A stretch of DNA of 64,000 nt from Solirubrobacterales bacterium (GCA_003138355.1 PLFX01000054.1:91783-155782); one strand, 5' to 3'; numbered from the stretch's first letter, positions 9,962 to 21,724 are shown. Notes: generated by a model not told the origin, from the sequence alone. Translations and numbers: made by a program.

Positions 9962-10026
9962 GGATCGCCGAACTCGACCGCGGGCGGCAGGGCTGGCTCA
10001 GGACGGGCTGCGAGGGCGTGCCGCGC

Positions 10027-10497
10027 TCATCGGCTCGCTCCCGCGTGGACGACGAGAACGGAGCGCCGCGAGTGCGCTGCCACGGAGCCTGCGACGCTTC
10101 CCACCAGCGCACCCGCGAGCCCAGTGCGCCCGTGCGAGCCGAGCACGATCAGACACGCGTCCCGCTCGTCGGCGGTGTCAGCGATCACCCTCCACGCTGG
10201 GGCGCCCTCGATGGCCAAGCTCTCCGCCTGGAACCCAGCGGCTTGGGCGAGTTCGGCTCCGGCCGCGGCGGTTTCCTCAGCGGCCTGTCTTACCTGGACG
10301 ATCTGCTCGGCGTCGAAGGGGAGCTTCCCGACTGGAATGAACCCGACGTCGAAGGGTCGCCAGACCGTGAGCACGAGTGCGCGACTGGCCCGCGGGCCCA
10401 GCAGGCGTCCTGCCTCTTCGATTGCGTGTTTGGCGAGCTCTGAGCCGTCGTAGGCGAACACGACGGGATGCGCCGTGGTGGGGTCGACTGTCGTCAT
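10027..10497 (-). CDS. Universal stress protein (UspA family)
   Basis: 156 aa, a single Usp domain. VVFAYDGSELAKHAIEEA is the N-terminal strand/helix, and VLGSHGRTGLAGALVGSVAG carries the ATP-binding GxxG(x9)GS pattern, so it should belong to the nucleotide-binding subgroup. Its start overlaps the stop of the upstream MFS gene by 4 nt (ATGA, 10494-10497), showing translational coupling. A role in stress survival is known for the family; the trigger here is unknown. Confidence 0.9.
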   Translation of the reverse strand: MTTVDPTTAHPVVFAYDGSELAKHAIEEAGRLLGPRASRALVLTVWRPFDVGFIPVGKLPFDAEQIVQVRQAAEETAAAGAELAQAAGFQAESLAIEGAPAWRVIADTADERDACLIVLGSHGRTGLAGALVGSVAGSVAAHSRRSVLVVHAGASR

Positions 10498-11987
10498 GAC
10501 TCGATCGGCTGATCGGCGAGGCGTGAATAGGACGAGCGACTACGGACCGCGTCCAGCAGCGGCGGCGAGTGCCATCCTGGTCCTTCACCGCCCAGAAATG
10601 CCACCATATTCGCCGCCTGCGGTCGCGCGCCGCCCAAGAGGTAGATGAGCACCGCGGCGCCAGCGCCGCCGACTGCCAGCCCCAGGCCGATCCACAGCGC
10701 GATGCCCGTTCCCGCTCTCGGGTTGCCGCCGACGGTTAGGGCGAAGTGGGCAAAGATCGGCGCGATCATGAATGCCGCGACCGCGCGCAGGAGCTCGACG
10801 ATCGCGAACACCCGCTGCAGGTTTGCCGCAGGAAGCGAGAAGCCGGCGCAGAAAAGCGCCGGCGCGACGGTCGCCCCGAGACCGATCCCGGTCAGCGCCG
10901 AGCCGACGAGCGTGAGCGTCTGGCTTGGCGGGAGCTGGATGCGGAACACCGCGATGCCGGCGGCGAGGAAGACCATCCCGGCGAGCGGCAGGTATTGGAG
11001 CGCCCGTCGCTGGAGCACGAGGCCGAGAACGATCGCCGTCAGGACCGCGCCCGCGAGCTCTGGGAGGTATAGGAGCCCGACGTGCAGGGCGCTGTAACGG
11101 GCCGCCAGCAGGCTCGCGGTCAGCGCGCTCGCCGATACGGACGCAGCGGCTGCGCACAGGGCGATGACTATGCCCGCTACGGGGATCGTGCTCGAAAGCA
11201 TGGTCTTGATCGTCAGCAGTGGACGCTTGGCGCGGTACTGGTAGACGACCAGCGAGACGATCAGCGCAAGTCCACCGATTAGCGGCACGAATGTTTGGAC
11301 GCCCAGGAACCGGTGCGTCAGCAGCTCAGAAGCGCCGTAGAAGGCCGCAACCGGGCCGCCGGCCGCCAGAAGGATCGCGGCGCCGTCACGGGGCGCCCTG
11401 GGGTCAGCCGCCGGAGCGTCCTCGAAGGTGAGTAGCGCCAGCACCAAGGCGGCGGCTGCGATGCCCGCGACGATCCAGAACAGCGGTCGCCAGGCGTGCG
11501 CGCCTGCCTGCAGACCGCCGATTGTCGGTCCGAGCGTCACCGCGCCGAAGATGCACATGCTCATGATCACCGCCGTCGAGCGCAGCTTTTCGGGACCGAA
11601 GCTGAGCGCCAGCGGTGGCACAGCCGCGATCAGCAGCAGGCTGGTGCACAGACCCTGCAGCAAGTGGCCCGCGATGAACATCTCCGCGCTTTGCGCCGAG
11701 GCCGCCAGCACCGACCCGATGACGAGCAGCACCACGTACAGGACCATCATTCGCCGCTGGCGCAGATGTTGTGCGAGCTGCACCGCCAGCACCGTCCCCA
11801 CGGCATACGCGGCGTTGGCCATCCCTGACCCCAAGCTCAACGTCTGCAAGCTGGTGTGAAGCTGACGGGCGATGATCGGGGTGATCGGACCGATCGCCGA
11901 CGACAGCGCAAGGTAGGGGATCAAAGCGAGCATCACCATCGCCGCCGCCGCGGGGTAGCGCCCTGCAAGCGGACCCTGCCTGATCAT
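10494..11987 (-). CDS. MFS transporter, 14-helix DHA2-like
   Basis: 497 aa with about 14 membrane helices. MANAAYAVGTVLAVQLAQHL and the following basic RQRRMMV loop correspond to the MFS motif A region between helices 2 and 3. GHLLQGLCTSLLLIAAVPP fits helix 4 of drug:H+ antiporters. The last 50 residues are soluble. It is the first gene of a two-gene operon with a UspA protein. Export of a toxic small molecule is likely from the family; the substrate is unknown. Confidence 0.85.
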   Translation of the reverse strand: MIRQGPLAGRYPAAAAMVMLALIPYLALSSAIGPITPIIARQLHTSLQTLSLGSGMANAAYAVGTVLAVQLAQHLRQRRMMVLYVVLLVIGSVLAASAQSAEMFIAGHLLQGLCTSLLLIAAVPPLALSFGPEKLRSTAVIMSMCIFGAVTLGPTIGGLQAGAHAWRPLFWIVAGIAAAALVLALLTFEDAPAADPRAPRDGAAILLAAGGPVAAFYGASELLTHRFLGVQTFVPLIGGLALIVSLVVYQYRAKRPLLTIKTMLSSTIPVAGIVIALCAAAASVSASALTASLLAARYSALHVGLLYLPELAGAVLTAIVLGLVLQRRALQYLPLAGMVFLAAGIAVFRIQLPPSQTLTLVGSALTGIGLGATVAPALFCAGFSLPAANLQRVFAIVELLRAVAAFMIAPIFAHFALTVGGNPRAGTGIALWIGLGLAVGGAGAAVLIYLLGGARPQAANMVAFLGGEGPGWHSPPLLDAVRSRSSYSRLADQPIES

Positions 11988-12157
11988 CGCGAAGCCACCT
12001 GGGCGTCGCCACGGACCGGGCGAAACGAAAGAGCGCGAAGGTTCATCGATTCGGGAAGCGCGGCACCCCGCGCGGATGGCGCGAGCTCTCCAGCCGCCCG
12101 CCCGGCATTATCGCTGACAGCGGCATTCGGCCAGGCGTGAACTCGAGCACGCTCCTG

Positions 12158-15100
12158 CTACCGCCGATCAGCAGTAACGCGGAGGCCCTGGGCTACAACG
12201 GAGTGCGCGCTGCTGCCCCGGACCGATGATTCTGCTCGAGCACCCGGCGCGTAGGCCATCACCTCCCGGATGATTGCCGGACCGTAGGCGTAGTCGTTTG
12301 GCTTGAGGGCGGCCGCCGCGGTCGATGCCGGCCAGAACCACGGCTTGGCGCCGCCGGCAGAGCCGCCGAAGTTGACGCGCTCGACCTGGATCCGGATCGC
12401 CCGCGCGAGCAGCGGACGGAACTGGGAGAGCACGGCTCGGTCGTAGAAGAGGTTGTGGTGGGAGGCGACACGCCGCCAGCGGCCGTCAGGGCTCTCGGCG
12501 AGGACGTTCCAGCTGCGGATTCCCGGCATAATGCTGCCGACCGAGGAGGTGGCAAGCAGCACTCGGTCGATGCGCTCGGTGTGTGGGAATGTGACTGTTA
12601 GCTGCGGCCAGGGGTCGCCATAGGCTGATCCCCATGCCGGGCTGCCCGCGAGGTCGCCGACATTGTCGGCGGTCGCGTCACCGTCGATCGCGGCGTGCGC
12701 AGGGTTCGCCCGCGTGCTGGAGCTGGCGCTTGCGGTCGATCCGCTGGATGCAAGAGCGAGATCCGGGCCGAACGCCTCCGACGGTGCGAGGCTGACACTG
12801 TCGCCGGCGGGGAGCACAAGATAGGAGACGGCCCTGTCGAGCGTGAGGTCAAGGCCATTAGTGAGCGAGACCGAGCGCCTGGCGCCGTATTCGTTGACGA
12901 GCGTTGCGTGCGGGTCCGTGCCTTGGACCAAGCGGAAGACGGCGCGCAGCGCGATGTCATCGGTCCAGCATGCCACCGTCGTCGTGCCACCACTAGCGCT
13001 GAACTGCGCCGCGTAGGTCAGCGGCATTCCGGTCTGAAGCCAACCCTCGAAGGTGCGGCCGGCCGTCTGGCTGGTCTCTACCATCGCGGCGAGGGCTGCC
13101 GGCTTGACATCGGTGTCGCCATAGATCAGCGAGAAGTCGACGCCGTCTGTGGTCCACGTTCCCTGGTAATCCAGGTACTCCATGACGGGGATCCCCAAGG
13201 CATGCATCCACAGCTCGGCGCGGACGAGCCGGTCGGCCTGGTCGAAGTAGTCCTCGGGCCCATTTGACCACCAACCGACCTCGGTGATCCAGACCGGCAT
13301 CGCCCCGGCATTGTTGGCGGCCATCAGTGCGCGAAGAGAGGCATAGGCGGCTGCGAACCCCTGCTCCTCGAACCCGCGATTGTGGCCCGTGTAAGGGTGG
13401 ATCGCTGCGATATCCATGTAGCGGAACCCGCCTGCGGCGGCGATCCCCTGCCAGTAGCTGAGCTCCATGCCAACGACAGTCCCGCCGATCACCTCGGCCG
13501 TGGGGTCGACGCTCTTGACTGCCTCGTAGAACGGTGCGAGCACCTTGTCCACGTATGCACCCGGCGAGCCATAGGTTGCGTTCGGCTCGTTCCACGCCTC
13601 CCAGTAATGCACCTCGTTCTTCCAGTGCGCAACGACCGCGGCGACGCGAGCACCCCAGGTGCCGTTGGCGACGAACGCGGTCTCCGGTCCGCCGCTCCCG
13701 ACCTGCACACTGAACACGACGTGGTCGGCGGCGGCCTCTTGGGCGGCGGCCGCGATCTCCGCGTCGTAGGCCGAGAAATCGGTCGGGCCCGAGGTGCCGT
13801 CCGGCAGCATCTGTGACCAGTTGAGCGTGACCCGTACGCCGCCCGTCCCGAAGACGTTGGCCAGAACAGCGCCGTTGGCCCCGGCCGATGAGTTGAAGTT
13901 TGGAAGCGTCGCCGGGTTCAGCGTGTCACCGGCCGCGCCGACCGCGTAGTCGACGCATTGCGCGGAGATGGCTTTGGAGTGCTGGTAGAGCCGAACGTCG
14001 ATCTCGTAGGGGCCGGGAACCGCAGCCGGCAGGCGCAGCGGCACTCCCTGCTGAATGCGCGCCGCCGTGAGCGCAACCGAATATGTTCGGCCGCCTCCGC
14101 TCTCGGCTTGTGCGGCGTCGAGCACCCTGTAGCTGAGGCGCAAGTTGGAGAGCTGCTTCCACCACGGATCGAACACGGCGGTTGCGGTTGGCCGCTGCCC
14201 GGGAGCGAAGTATCCGGCGATTTCCCCGAGGCGAACGCCCGCTCCGATGCCGAGACCGGGAGGAGTAGGACTCGGTCCGAGTGCTTCGCGCATAACGTCG
14301 CGGACCGCGATTCTTGCGACCGTCTGGGTCGACACCCATGGCCCGCCGTTCTCGAGGTATAGCGTCGAGCCCCTCAACTGCAAAGCAGCCCTCTGGCTGA
14401 GCACGCCAACCTGTGAGTCGGGCATCGTGCCGAGGAGGAGGCCGTCGCTGGAGAAGACCTCGAGGCCGCGACCCGAGTCGGCCACCACATAGCGTCCGTT
14501 GGGTAGCTGCACGGCGCCGCCCTGCAGGTAGAAGTCGAATTCGCCGGGCACTGGCGACTGGGCGCGGCCCGCGCCGCCAAATGAGAAGACTGGCCGAAGA
14601 CCGCGGTTGTATTTGCGCACATAGGCCGAGTCGGTCGCCACCAGCCCGCCGTCCGGCGCTGTCGTAAAGAGGACGCCCTTCACCGGCCGCGAGCCGATGT
14701 ACCGCCCGCGGGCGTTGTAAAGGCGAGCCGGTCCACTTTGCTCGGTGGCGCCGACCACCCACTCGCGACCGAGCTGATGGCCGAAGATGCCGGTCAGCTG
14801 CTGCTGCTGCTCCGTGATCGTCCACTGCACCGTGCCGGCGGGGCTCAGCTTGACGAGCTGGTCGCTGGCGCGCTCCACGTAGAGCGCGCCGTCGGGGTCG
14901 ACAGCGAATGAGTTCACTGAGTGCGCCCAAGGGATTGCGACGCTGCGCAGCAGCATGCCGCTCATGCTGAACTCGTCGATAGCGCCGTTGTTCGCTGCGA
15001 CGAAGATGACCCCGCGGGCGATCTCCATGTCGCCGATTGCCAGCGGCGAGGTGAGCGCCAATGGCTTGGCTTCATCGGGCGGCTCGGTGGAAGCCGTCAC

Positions 15101-15292
15101 CTCACGGGGATGCGCTACGCCGCAGAGGGGTGTGGCTGTCGTGTGGGCGGAGCGGCTCGCAGCGCTCGCAGACGCAGGCGCCGGCATCTCGGCGAACCCT
15201 GCCGCGATGAGTGCGAGAGCACTACCCGCGGCCAGCAGTAAGCGAATGCGACGCCTCGGCGCGGCCGTGTCAAAGCGAAAGACGCTGGGCAT
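12158..15292 (-). CDS. Secreted beta-propeller / glycoside hydrolase / discoidin-like protein
   Basis: 1044 aa from the ATG at 15292. A signal peptide (RRRIRLLLAAGSALALIAAG) is followed by an NHL-like beta-propeller to about residue 330. A (beta/alpha)8 hydrolase of the GH-A clan, GH39-like, follows, with HYWEAWNEPN giving acid/base Glu569 and VWITEVGWW giving nucleophile Glu671. The C-terminus (about 880-1030) looks like an F5/8-type-C (CBM32-like) carbohydrate-binding domain: ASSSTRANPAHAAIDGD, then WPQLTVTFPHTERIDRVLL. It is probably an extracellular glycosidase acting on a polysaccharide. The frame stays open upstream to 15565, but that part overlaps the nucleosidase gene and lacks a signal peptide, so I exclude it. 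Confidence 0.8.
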   Translation of the reverse strand: MPSVFRFDTAAPRRRIRLLLAAGSALALIAAGFAEMPAPASASAASRSAHTTATPLCGVAHPREVTASTEPPDEAKPLALTSPLAIGDMEIARGVIFVAANNGAIDEFSMSGMLLRSVAIPWAHSVNSFAVDPDGALYVERASDQLVKLSPAGTVQWTITEQQQQLTGIFGHQLGREWVVGATEQSGPARLYNARGRYIGSRPVKGVLFTTAPDGGLVATDSAYVRKYNRGLRPVFSFGGAGRAQSPVPGEFDFYLQGGAVQLPNGRYVVADSGRGLEVFSSDGLLLGTMPDSQVGVLSQRAALQLRGSTLYLENGGPWVSTQTVARIAVRDVMREALGPSPTPPGLGIGAGVRLGEIAGYFAPGQRPTATAVFDPWWKQLSNLRLSYRVLDAAQAESGGGRTYSVALTAARIQQGVPLRLPAAVPGPYEIDVRLYQHSKAISAQCVDYAVGAAGDTLNPATLPNFNSSAGANGAVLANVFGTGGVRVTLNWSQMLPDGTSGPTDFSAYDAEIAAAAQEAAADHVVFSVQVGSGGPETAFVANGTWGARVAAVVAHWKNEVHYWEAWNEPNATYGSPGAYVDKVLAPFYEAVKSVDPTAEVIGGTVVGMELSYWQGIAAAGGFRYMDIAAIHPYTGHNRGFEEQGFAAAYASLRALMAANNAGAMPVWITEVGWWSNGPEDYFDQADRLVRAELWMHALGIPVMEYLDYQGTWTTDGVDFSLIYGDTDVKPAALAAMVETSQTAGRTFEGWLQTGMPLTYAAQFSASGGTTTVACWTDDIALRAVFRLVQGTDPHATLVNEYGARRSVSLTNGLDLTLDRAVSYLVLPAGDSVSLAPSEAFGPDLALASSGSTASASSSTRANPAHAAIDGDATADNVGDLAGSPAWGSAYGDPWPQLTVTFPHTERIDRVLLATSSVGSIMPGIRSWNVLAESPDGRWRRVASHHNLFYDRAVLSQFRPLLARAIRIQVERVNFGGSAGGAKPWFWPASTAAAALKPNDYAYGPAIIREVMAYAPGARAESSVRGSSAHSVVAQGLRVTADRR

Positions 15293-15414
15293 CCCGAGTC
15301 CAACAACGGTAGCCCACGACGTTTGCCGGCGTCGAGGCCGCCCGCGCCGTGTTGCCCGTTTGCATGCGCGCCGGTGGCCACGGTCGTGGTTAGCTGGCTC
15401 GCGCCTCGAGCGCG

Positions 15415-16116
15415 TCACTTCCGCCCGCACGCGCGCAACAGCGGCGCGATGATCCCCTCCGCGTGGCGGCCCGCGTCGCGCTCGAGAAAGCGCGCGAACG
15501 CGCTGATCGAGCCGTCGTCTGAGATCGAGCGCACGATCGCGCACGGCACGCCCGCCTCGGCGCATACCTGCGCCACGGCGGCGCCCTCCATCTCGACGGC
15601 GAGCGCGTCCGGAAGGCGCTCGCGCAGCTCCGCGATCTCGGCGGGCTCGAGGAAGCGGTCGCCGCTGACGACAAGGCCGCGCCAGACGCGCGCGCTCGAG
15701 CCGTCGGCGAACTCCTGCGCCGCCGCGAGGGCGAGCGCGCTGAGCGCCGTATCGCAGGGAACGCGCTCGACGCCTAGGCTCGGCACGCAGTAGCGGGGAA
15801 AGACCGGGCTCGCGTCGAGGTCGTGGTGGAGGGCGGCGGTGGCGACCACGATGTCGCCGAGCGCGAGCTCACGGGATACGGCGCCGGCGACGCCGATCAG
15901 AACGATGCGCTCCACGCCGTAGCGCTCGATCAAGAGCGTGGTGGTCGCGGCGACCGACGTCTTGCCGATCCCGGAAATGACCGCGACGGCCTCAACGGAT
16001 TCGGCCTCCCCGCGGTGGAATAGCCGCCCGGCGACCAGCTCCGCACGGTCCGCGTCGAAATCGGCGAGCACGGCGTCGAGCTCTTGCGGCATCGGGGCGA
16101 GGATCCCTACGCGCAT
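15415..16116 (-). CDS. mtnN: 5'-methylthioadenosine/S-adenosylhomocysteine nucleosidase
   Basis: 233 aa from the ATG at 16116, where MRVGILAPMPQELDAVL matches the normal start of the family. Other signatures are VAVISGIGKTSVAATTTLLI, RIVLIGVAGAVSRELALGDIVV, AVEMEGAAVAQVC (catalytic/ribose-binding MExE region) and VRSISDDGS, with the catalytic Asp. It cleaves adenine from MTA and SAH, relieving inhibition of SAM-dependent methyltransferases and feeding methionine salvage. Length is normal. It is transcribed alone, divergent from the MarR region. Confidence 0.9.
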   Translation of the reverse strand: MRVGILAPMPQELDAVLADFDADRAELVAGRLFHRGEAESVEAVAVISGIGKTSVAATTTLLIERYGVERIVLIGVAGAVSRELALGDIVVATAALHHDLDASPVFPRYCVPSLGVERVPCDTALSALALAAAQEFADGSSARVWRGLVVSGDRFLEPAEIAELRERLPDALAVEMEGAAVAQVCAEAGVPCAIVRSISDDGSISAFARFLERDAGRHAEGIIAPLLRACGRK

Positions 16117-16177
16117 CGCCGCGCACGCTACCTCGCGCCGGCCCGGCGCGCGGACGCCCTCAACGTAGACTGATTTC

Positions 16178-16351
16178 GTGCCGGTGCCGGTGCCGTTCAG
16201 CTCAGCGCTCGCGCGCGAGCTTGCTCCCGACGTGCTCTTCACCGGTGGGCACGAGTACCACCCGCCGCGCGAGTGGGCGTCGCTGCAAGAGATGGCGGCA
16301 GCCGCGGCCGTCGTCGTCCGCCTCGCCGGAATCTGGGCGCAAGCCTCTTAG
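16178..16351 (+). CDS. Small hypothetical protein
   Basis: 57 codons from a GTG at 16178 to TAG at 16349-16351, in the gap between mtnN and the MarR gene. The product contains APDVLFTGGHEYHPPREW and ends in an Ala/Val-rich helix. I recognise no family. Codon use looks like real GC-rich coding DNA, and it is outside any larger gene, but it could also be a relic. Low confidence. Confidence 0.35.
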   Translation: MPVPVPFSSALARELAPDVLFTGGHEYHPPREWASLQEMAAAAAVVVRLAGIWAQAS

Positions 16352-16391
16352 CCGGATCCGGTTCGGCACCCCCGGCGCCGGTGATAGAATG

Positions 16392-16407
16392 CTTGCCGGC
16401 AGGCAAG
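16392..16407. promoter_or_regulatory. Candidate MarR operator
   Basis: Perfect inverted repeat cttgcc-ggca-ggcaag ending two bases before the ATG of the MarR gene. MarR proteins bind such short palindromes as dimers and repress their own operon, so binding here would block transcription or translation start of the MarR-MFS pair. Confidence 0.6.
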
Positions 16408-16409
16408 TA

Positions 16410-16847
16410 ATGGTCACACAGAGCGCAATCGACAGTGAGACCGCCGAGCGGCTGCGCGCCGTCATCGGCCGCATTCAGCGACGCTTGCGCGCCACACGAG
16501 CGGGGGAGGGCCTAACGCCCTCGCAGATCTCGGTCCTGTTCACGGTCGTTGGGCGCGGTCCGCTCGGCATCTCCGAGCTCGCCGAGCTCGAGGCGCTCAA
16601 CCCGACGATGCTCTCGCGGATCGTCGCCCACCTCTGCCAGCAGGGCTTCGTGCGCCGCGAGGCTCACGCGAGCGACCGCCGCGCGGCGACCGTTAGCGCG
16701 ACCGCCGCCGGCCGGCGCCTGCGCGAGCGCGTCCAGCGCGAGCGGGCGCGCACGCTCGCCGCGCAGCTCGATGCGGTCGATCCGCAGGCTCGCGAGCAGC
16801 TGCTCGCCGCGCTCCCGGCGCTCGAGGAGCTTGCGGAGCTCCTGTGA
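16410..16847 (+). CDS. MarR-family transcriptional regulator
   Basis: 145 aa from the ATG at 16410; an alternative ATG at 16389 would place the palindrome inside the gene. The winged helix-turn-helix is clear: LTPSQISVLFTVVGRGPLGISELAELEALNPTMLSRIVAHLCQQGFV, then the wing HASDRRAATVSATAAGR. The C-terminal helix is for dimerisation. Its stop overlaps the GTG of the MFS gene by 4 nt, so it probably represses that exporter and responds to one of its substrates. Confidence 0.9.
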   Translation: MVTQSAIDSETAERLRAVIGRIQRRLRATRAGEGLTPSQISVLFTVVGRGPLGISELAELEALNPTMLSRIVAHLCQQGFVRREAHASDRRAATVSATAAGRRLRERVQRERARTLAAQLDAVDPQAREQLLAALPALEELAELL

Positions 16848-18088
16848 GCGCGCGCTTCCTCGCCGCCGGCCGCGCGACCTTCAGCGCGCTCGCGGTGCCC
16901 AACTACCGCCGCTACATCTCCGGCCAGGCGATCTCGCTGATCGGCACGTGGATGCAGATGACAGCGCAGGCATGGCTCGTGCTGACGTTGACCGGCTCGA
17001 GCACGATGCTCGGCCTGATCGTCGCGCTGCAGACGCTGCCCGTCCTCGTACTCGGGCCCTACGGCGGCGTGATCGCCGACCGCGTCGACAAGCGCGCGCT
17101 GATGGTGGCACTCCAGGCTGCGATGGGCGTCCAGGCGCTGATCCTCGGCGTGCTCACGGTCACCCATCTGGTCACGGTCTGGGAGATCGGCGTCCTCGCG
17201 GTCCTCCTCGGCTTCAACAACGCGTTCGAGAACCCGGCGCGCCAGTCGTTCATGAGCGAGATGGTCGGCGCCGACCACTTGCGCAACGCGGTCAGCCTGA
17301 ATTCGGTGCTCGTCAACGTCGCGCGCTCGGTCGGCCCGGCGCTCGCCGGCCTGCTGATCGCGACGGTGGGGGAGGGGGTTTGCTTCCTCGCCAACGCCGC
17401 GAGCTTCTTGGCGGTGATCTACTCGCTGACGCGCCTCGATCGCGGCGCGCTGATGCCGAGCCCGCCCACTGTTCGCGCCGCGGGCCAGCTGCGCGAGGGG
17501 CTGCGCTACGTCGCCGCGACGCCGACGCTGCTGGTCCCGCTCCTGATGATGGCGCTGGTCGGCTGCCTCGGCTACGAGTTCACGGTCTCGCTGCCGGTGA
17601 TGGCGCGCTCGGCGCTGCACGTGGGTGCGACGGGCTACGGCTTGATGACCTCGGCGATGGGCATCGGTGCGGTCCTCGGCGGGCTCGTCGTCGCCTGGCG
17701 CGGGACGACGGGTGTGCGAACGCTGACGCTCATCGTCATTGCGTTCGGCGGGACCTTTGCGCTCGCCGCATTGGCACCGAGCCTCCCGCTCGAGCTGGTC
17801 GCGCTTGCGATGCTCGGCTGGGCGAGCATCTCGTTCATGGCGACCGGCAACTCGACGCTCCAGCTGACCGCTGAGCCCTCGATGCGCGGGCGCGTGATGT
17901 CGCTCTGGTTCGTCGCCTTCCAGGGCTCGACGCCGATCGGGGGACCGCTGATCGGCTGGATCATCGCCGCCGCCGGCGCTCGCGCCGGGCTCGGCACCGG
18001 TGCCGCGGTCTGCGTGCTCGCCGCCGCGCTCGGTCTGCTCGGCTTACGCCGCGCGGCGATCCGCGCGACCGCCAGCGCGGCTGCCTGA
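16844..18088 (+). CDS. MFS exporter (EntS/MFS_3-like, 12 helices)
   Basis: 414 aa. FSALAVPNYRRYISGQAISL and IGTWMQMTAQAWLVLTLTGS open the protein exactly as in the EntS/MFS_3 group. GVIADRVDKRALMV is motif A between helices 2 and 3. NAFENPARQSFMSEMVG is another family signature. GTG start overlapping the MarR stop (GTGA, 16844-16847). Likely role: drug or siderophore-like export under control of the MarR protein. Confidence 0.9.
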   Translation: MSARFLAAGRATFSALAVPNYRRYISGQAISLIGTWMQMTAQAWLVLTLTGSSTMLGLIVALQTLPVLVLGPYGGVIADRVDKRALMVALQAAMGVQALILGVLTVTHLVTVWEIGVLAVLLGFNNAFENPARQSFMSEMVGADHLRNAVSLNSVLVNVARSVGPALAGLLIATVGEGVCFLANAASFLAVIYSLTRLDRGALMPSPPTVRAAGQLREGLRYVAATPTLLVPLLMMALVGCLGYEFTVSLPVMARSALHVGATGYGLMTSAMGIGAVLGGLVVAWRGTTGVRTLTLIVIAFGGTFALAALAPSLPLELVALAMLGWASISFMATGNSTLQLTAEPSMRGRVMSLWFVAFQGSTPIGGPLIGWIIAAAGARAGLGTGAAVCVLAAALGLLGLRRAAIRATASAAA

Positions 18089-18093
18089 CTCGG

Positions 18094-18753
18094 TCACTGG
18101 GGCCTGTTGAGGAACCCCGCGCCGCACGCTGCCGCCGCCCGCGCGTAGGCCGGCGACTGCAAGTCGATCGTCGCTGGGAACTCGAGCAGCCATCCTTCGA
18201 AGTTCGTTATCCGGGTGTAGCCGGGCTTCGGCGGTGGCAGCGAGCCCGATGGAGCCCGCACGGGATCGGGGAAGCCCGCGATGCCGTGCTCTCGCATGCA
18301 CGCCGCGATCTTGACGAGCGCTGCCCCCTCGAGCGGGTTGAACGTCGGCCCGGCGCCGCCGCCCGGAAGCAGCTTCCCGCACTTCGCGTTGGCCGCCTGA
18401 TACTGCGGTGATGCGGGATCGATCCCGCCGCTGCCCGCGTGGACGGTGAAGCCGCCGCCCGGATTGGGATCCGGGAAGCCCGGCACGCCGTTGGCGCGCA
18501 TGCACCTCGAGAACGCGAGCTCCTGCGACGCGAGGCTGCCACCGGCGGTCGTCGTGTGGGATTTGGTCTTCGGCTGTCGGGGTTGGCTCGTGTCCCCGGT
18601 GCTCGCAACGCTCGATCGCGAGGGCGTTGGCTTCTTGACGGTTGGCACACCGCTCGGGCTGGTTCCGCCGCATGCCGCGAGCGCGACCCCGCTGATGAGC
18701 GCCGCAGCGACGAGCCGCCCCGCCAGCCCCGCCGGTTGGTCTCCGCCGTCCAT
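18094..18753 (-). CDS. Putative lipoprotein with two CMRxxGxxxFPDP repeats
   Basis: 219 aa. The signal peptide ends in a lipobox (GVALAACGG, Cys near residue 28), so it should be lipid-anchored outside the membrane. A Ser/Thr/Lys-rich linker follows. The mature part has two related units: FSRCMRANGVPGFPDPNPGG and, 70 residues later, AACMREHGIAGFPDP, each with a later paired Cys (ANAKCGKLL; AAAACGAGF). This architecture is common in actinobacteria but its function is unknown. It converges on the MFS gene, leaving only 5 nt between the stops. Confidence 0.75.
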   Translation of the reverse strand: MDGGDQPAGLAGRLVAAALISGVALAACGGTSPSGVPTVKKPTPSRSSVASTGDTSQPRQPKTKSHTTTAGGSLASQELAFSRCMRANGVPGFPDPNPGGGFTVHAGSGGIDPASPQYQAANAKCGKLLPGGGAGPTFNPLEGAALVKIAACMREHGIAGFPDPVRAPSGSLPPPKPGYTRITNFEGWLLEFPATIDLQSPAYARAAAACGAGFLNRPQ

Positions 18754-18798
18754 CGGGACTTTTCTACGCCAAGCGCGGTTACGGGGAGGTTTCAGCTC

Positions 18799-18822
18799 CT
18801 ACTCTTGAGCGATTCCAGAAAG
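18799..18822 (+). promoter_or_regulatory. Candidate FurA box
   Basis: The core cttgagcgattccag with flanking AT-rich bases, just ahead of the furA GTG, resembles the autoregulatory furA operator described in mycobacteria and streptomycetes (…TTGA…ATTCCAGAAA…). With the start codon two bases further on, the mRNA may be leaderless, as reported for mycobacterial furA. Confidence 0.55.
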
Positions 18823-18823
18823 C

Positions 18824-21515
<2,692 letters not shown>

Positions 21516-21521
21516 TGGCAG

Positions 21522-21555
21522 CATCCCGGGCCGGTCTTCGGGCCGGCCCGGGATG
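21522..21555 (+). terminator. Strong hairpin after katG
   Basis: Perfect 13-bp stem (catcccgggccgg / ccggcccgggatg) with an 8-nt loop beginning 6 nt after the katG stop. There is no T-run, as is common in GC-rich actinobacteria, so it acts as a terminator or 3' stabiliser. Confidence 0.75.
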
Positions 21556-21559
21556 GCTC

Positions 21560-21724
21560 AGGACCGCTTTCAGAATGACTGGCACGGCCGGATTCGGCAC
21601 GGCTGCTGCGCTGGACCACCACCCGGCACCTCGCAGGTAGGCCTTGCTACCTGCTTCGGCACCGAGCGGCGCCCAGCTTGCATCCGGACCGCCCCGGACG
21701 CACCCTCATTCTGAAAGCGGTCCT
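21560..21724. repeat. 165-bp element with 19-bp terminal inverted repeats
   Basis: aggaccgctttcagaatga at 21560-21578 is repeated perfectly in inverted orientation at 21706-21724, ending on the first base of the arsR stop codon. The interior holds a second perfect palindrome, gcaggtag-gccttg-ctacctgc (about 21630-21655). It has no coding capacity that I trust. The structure resembles a MITE or a long bidirectional terminator between the convergent katG and arsR genes. Confidence 0.65.

Noticed and set aside
12158..15565. Longer form of the glycosidase starting at 15565
   Set aside because: The extra 91 residues overlap the nucleosidase gene on the same strand and would hide the signal peptide that begins at 15292.
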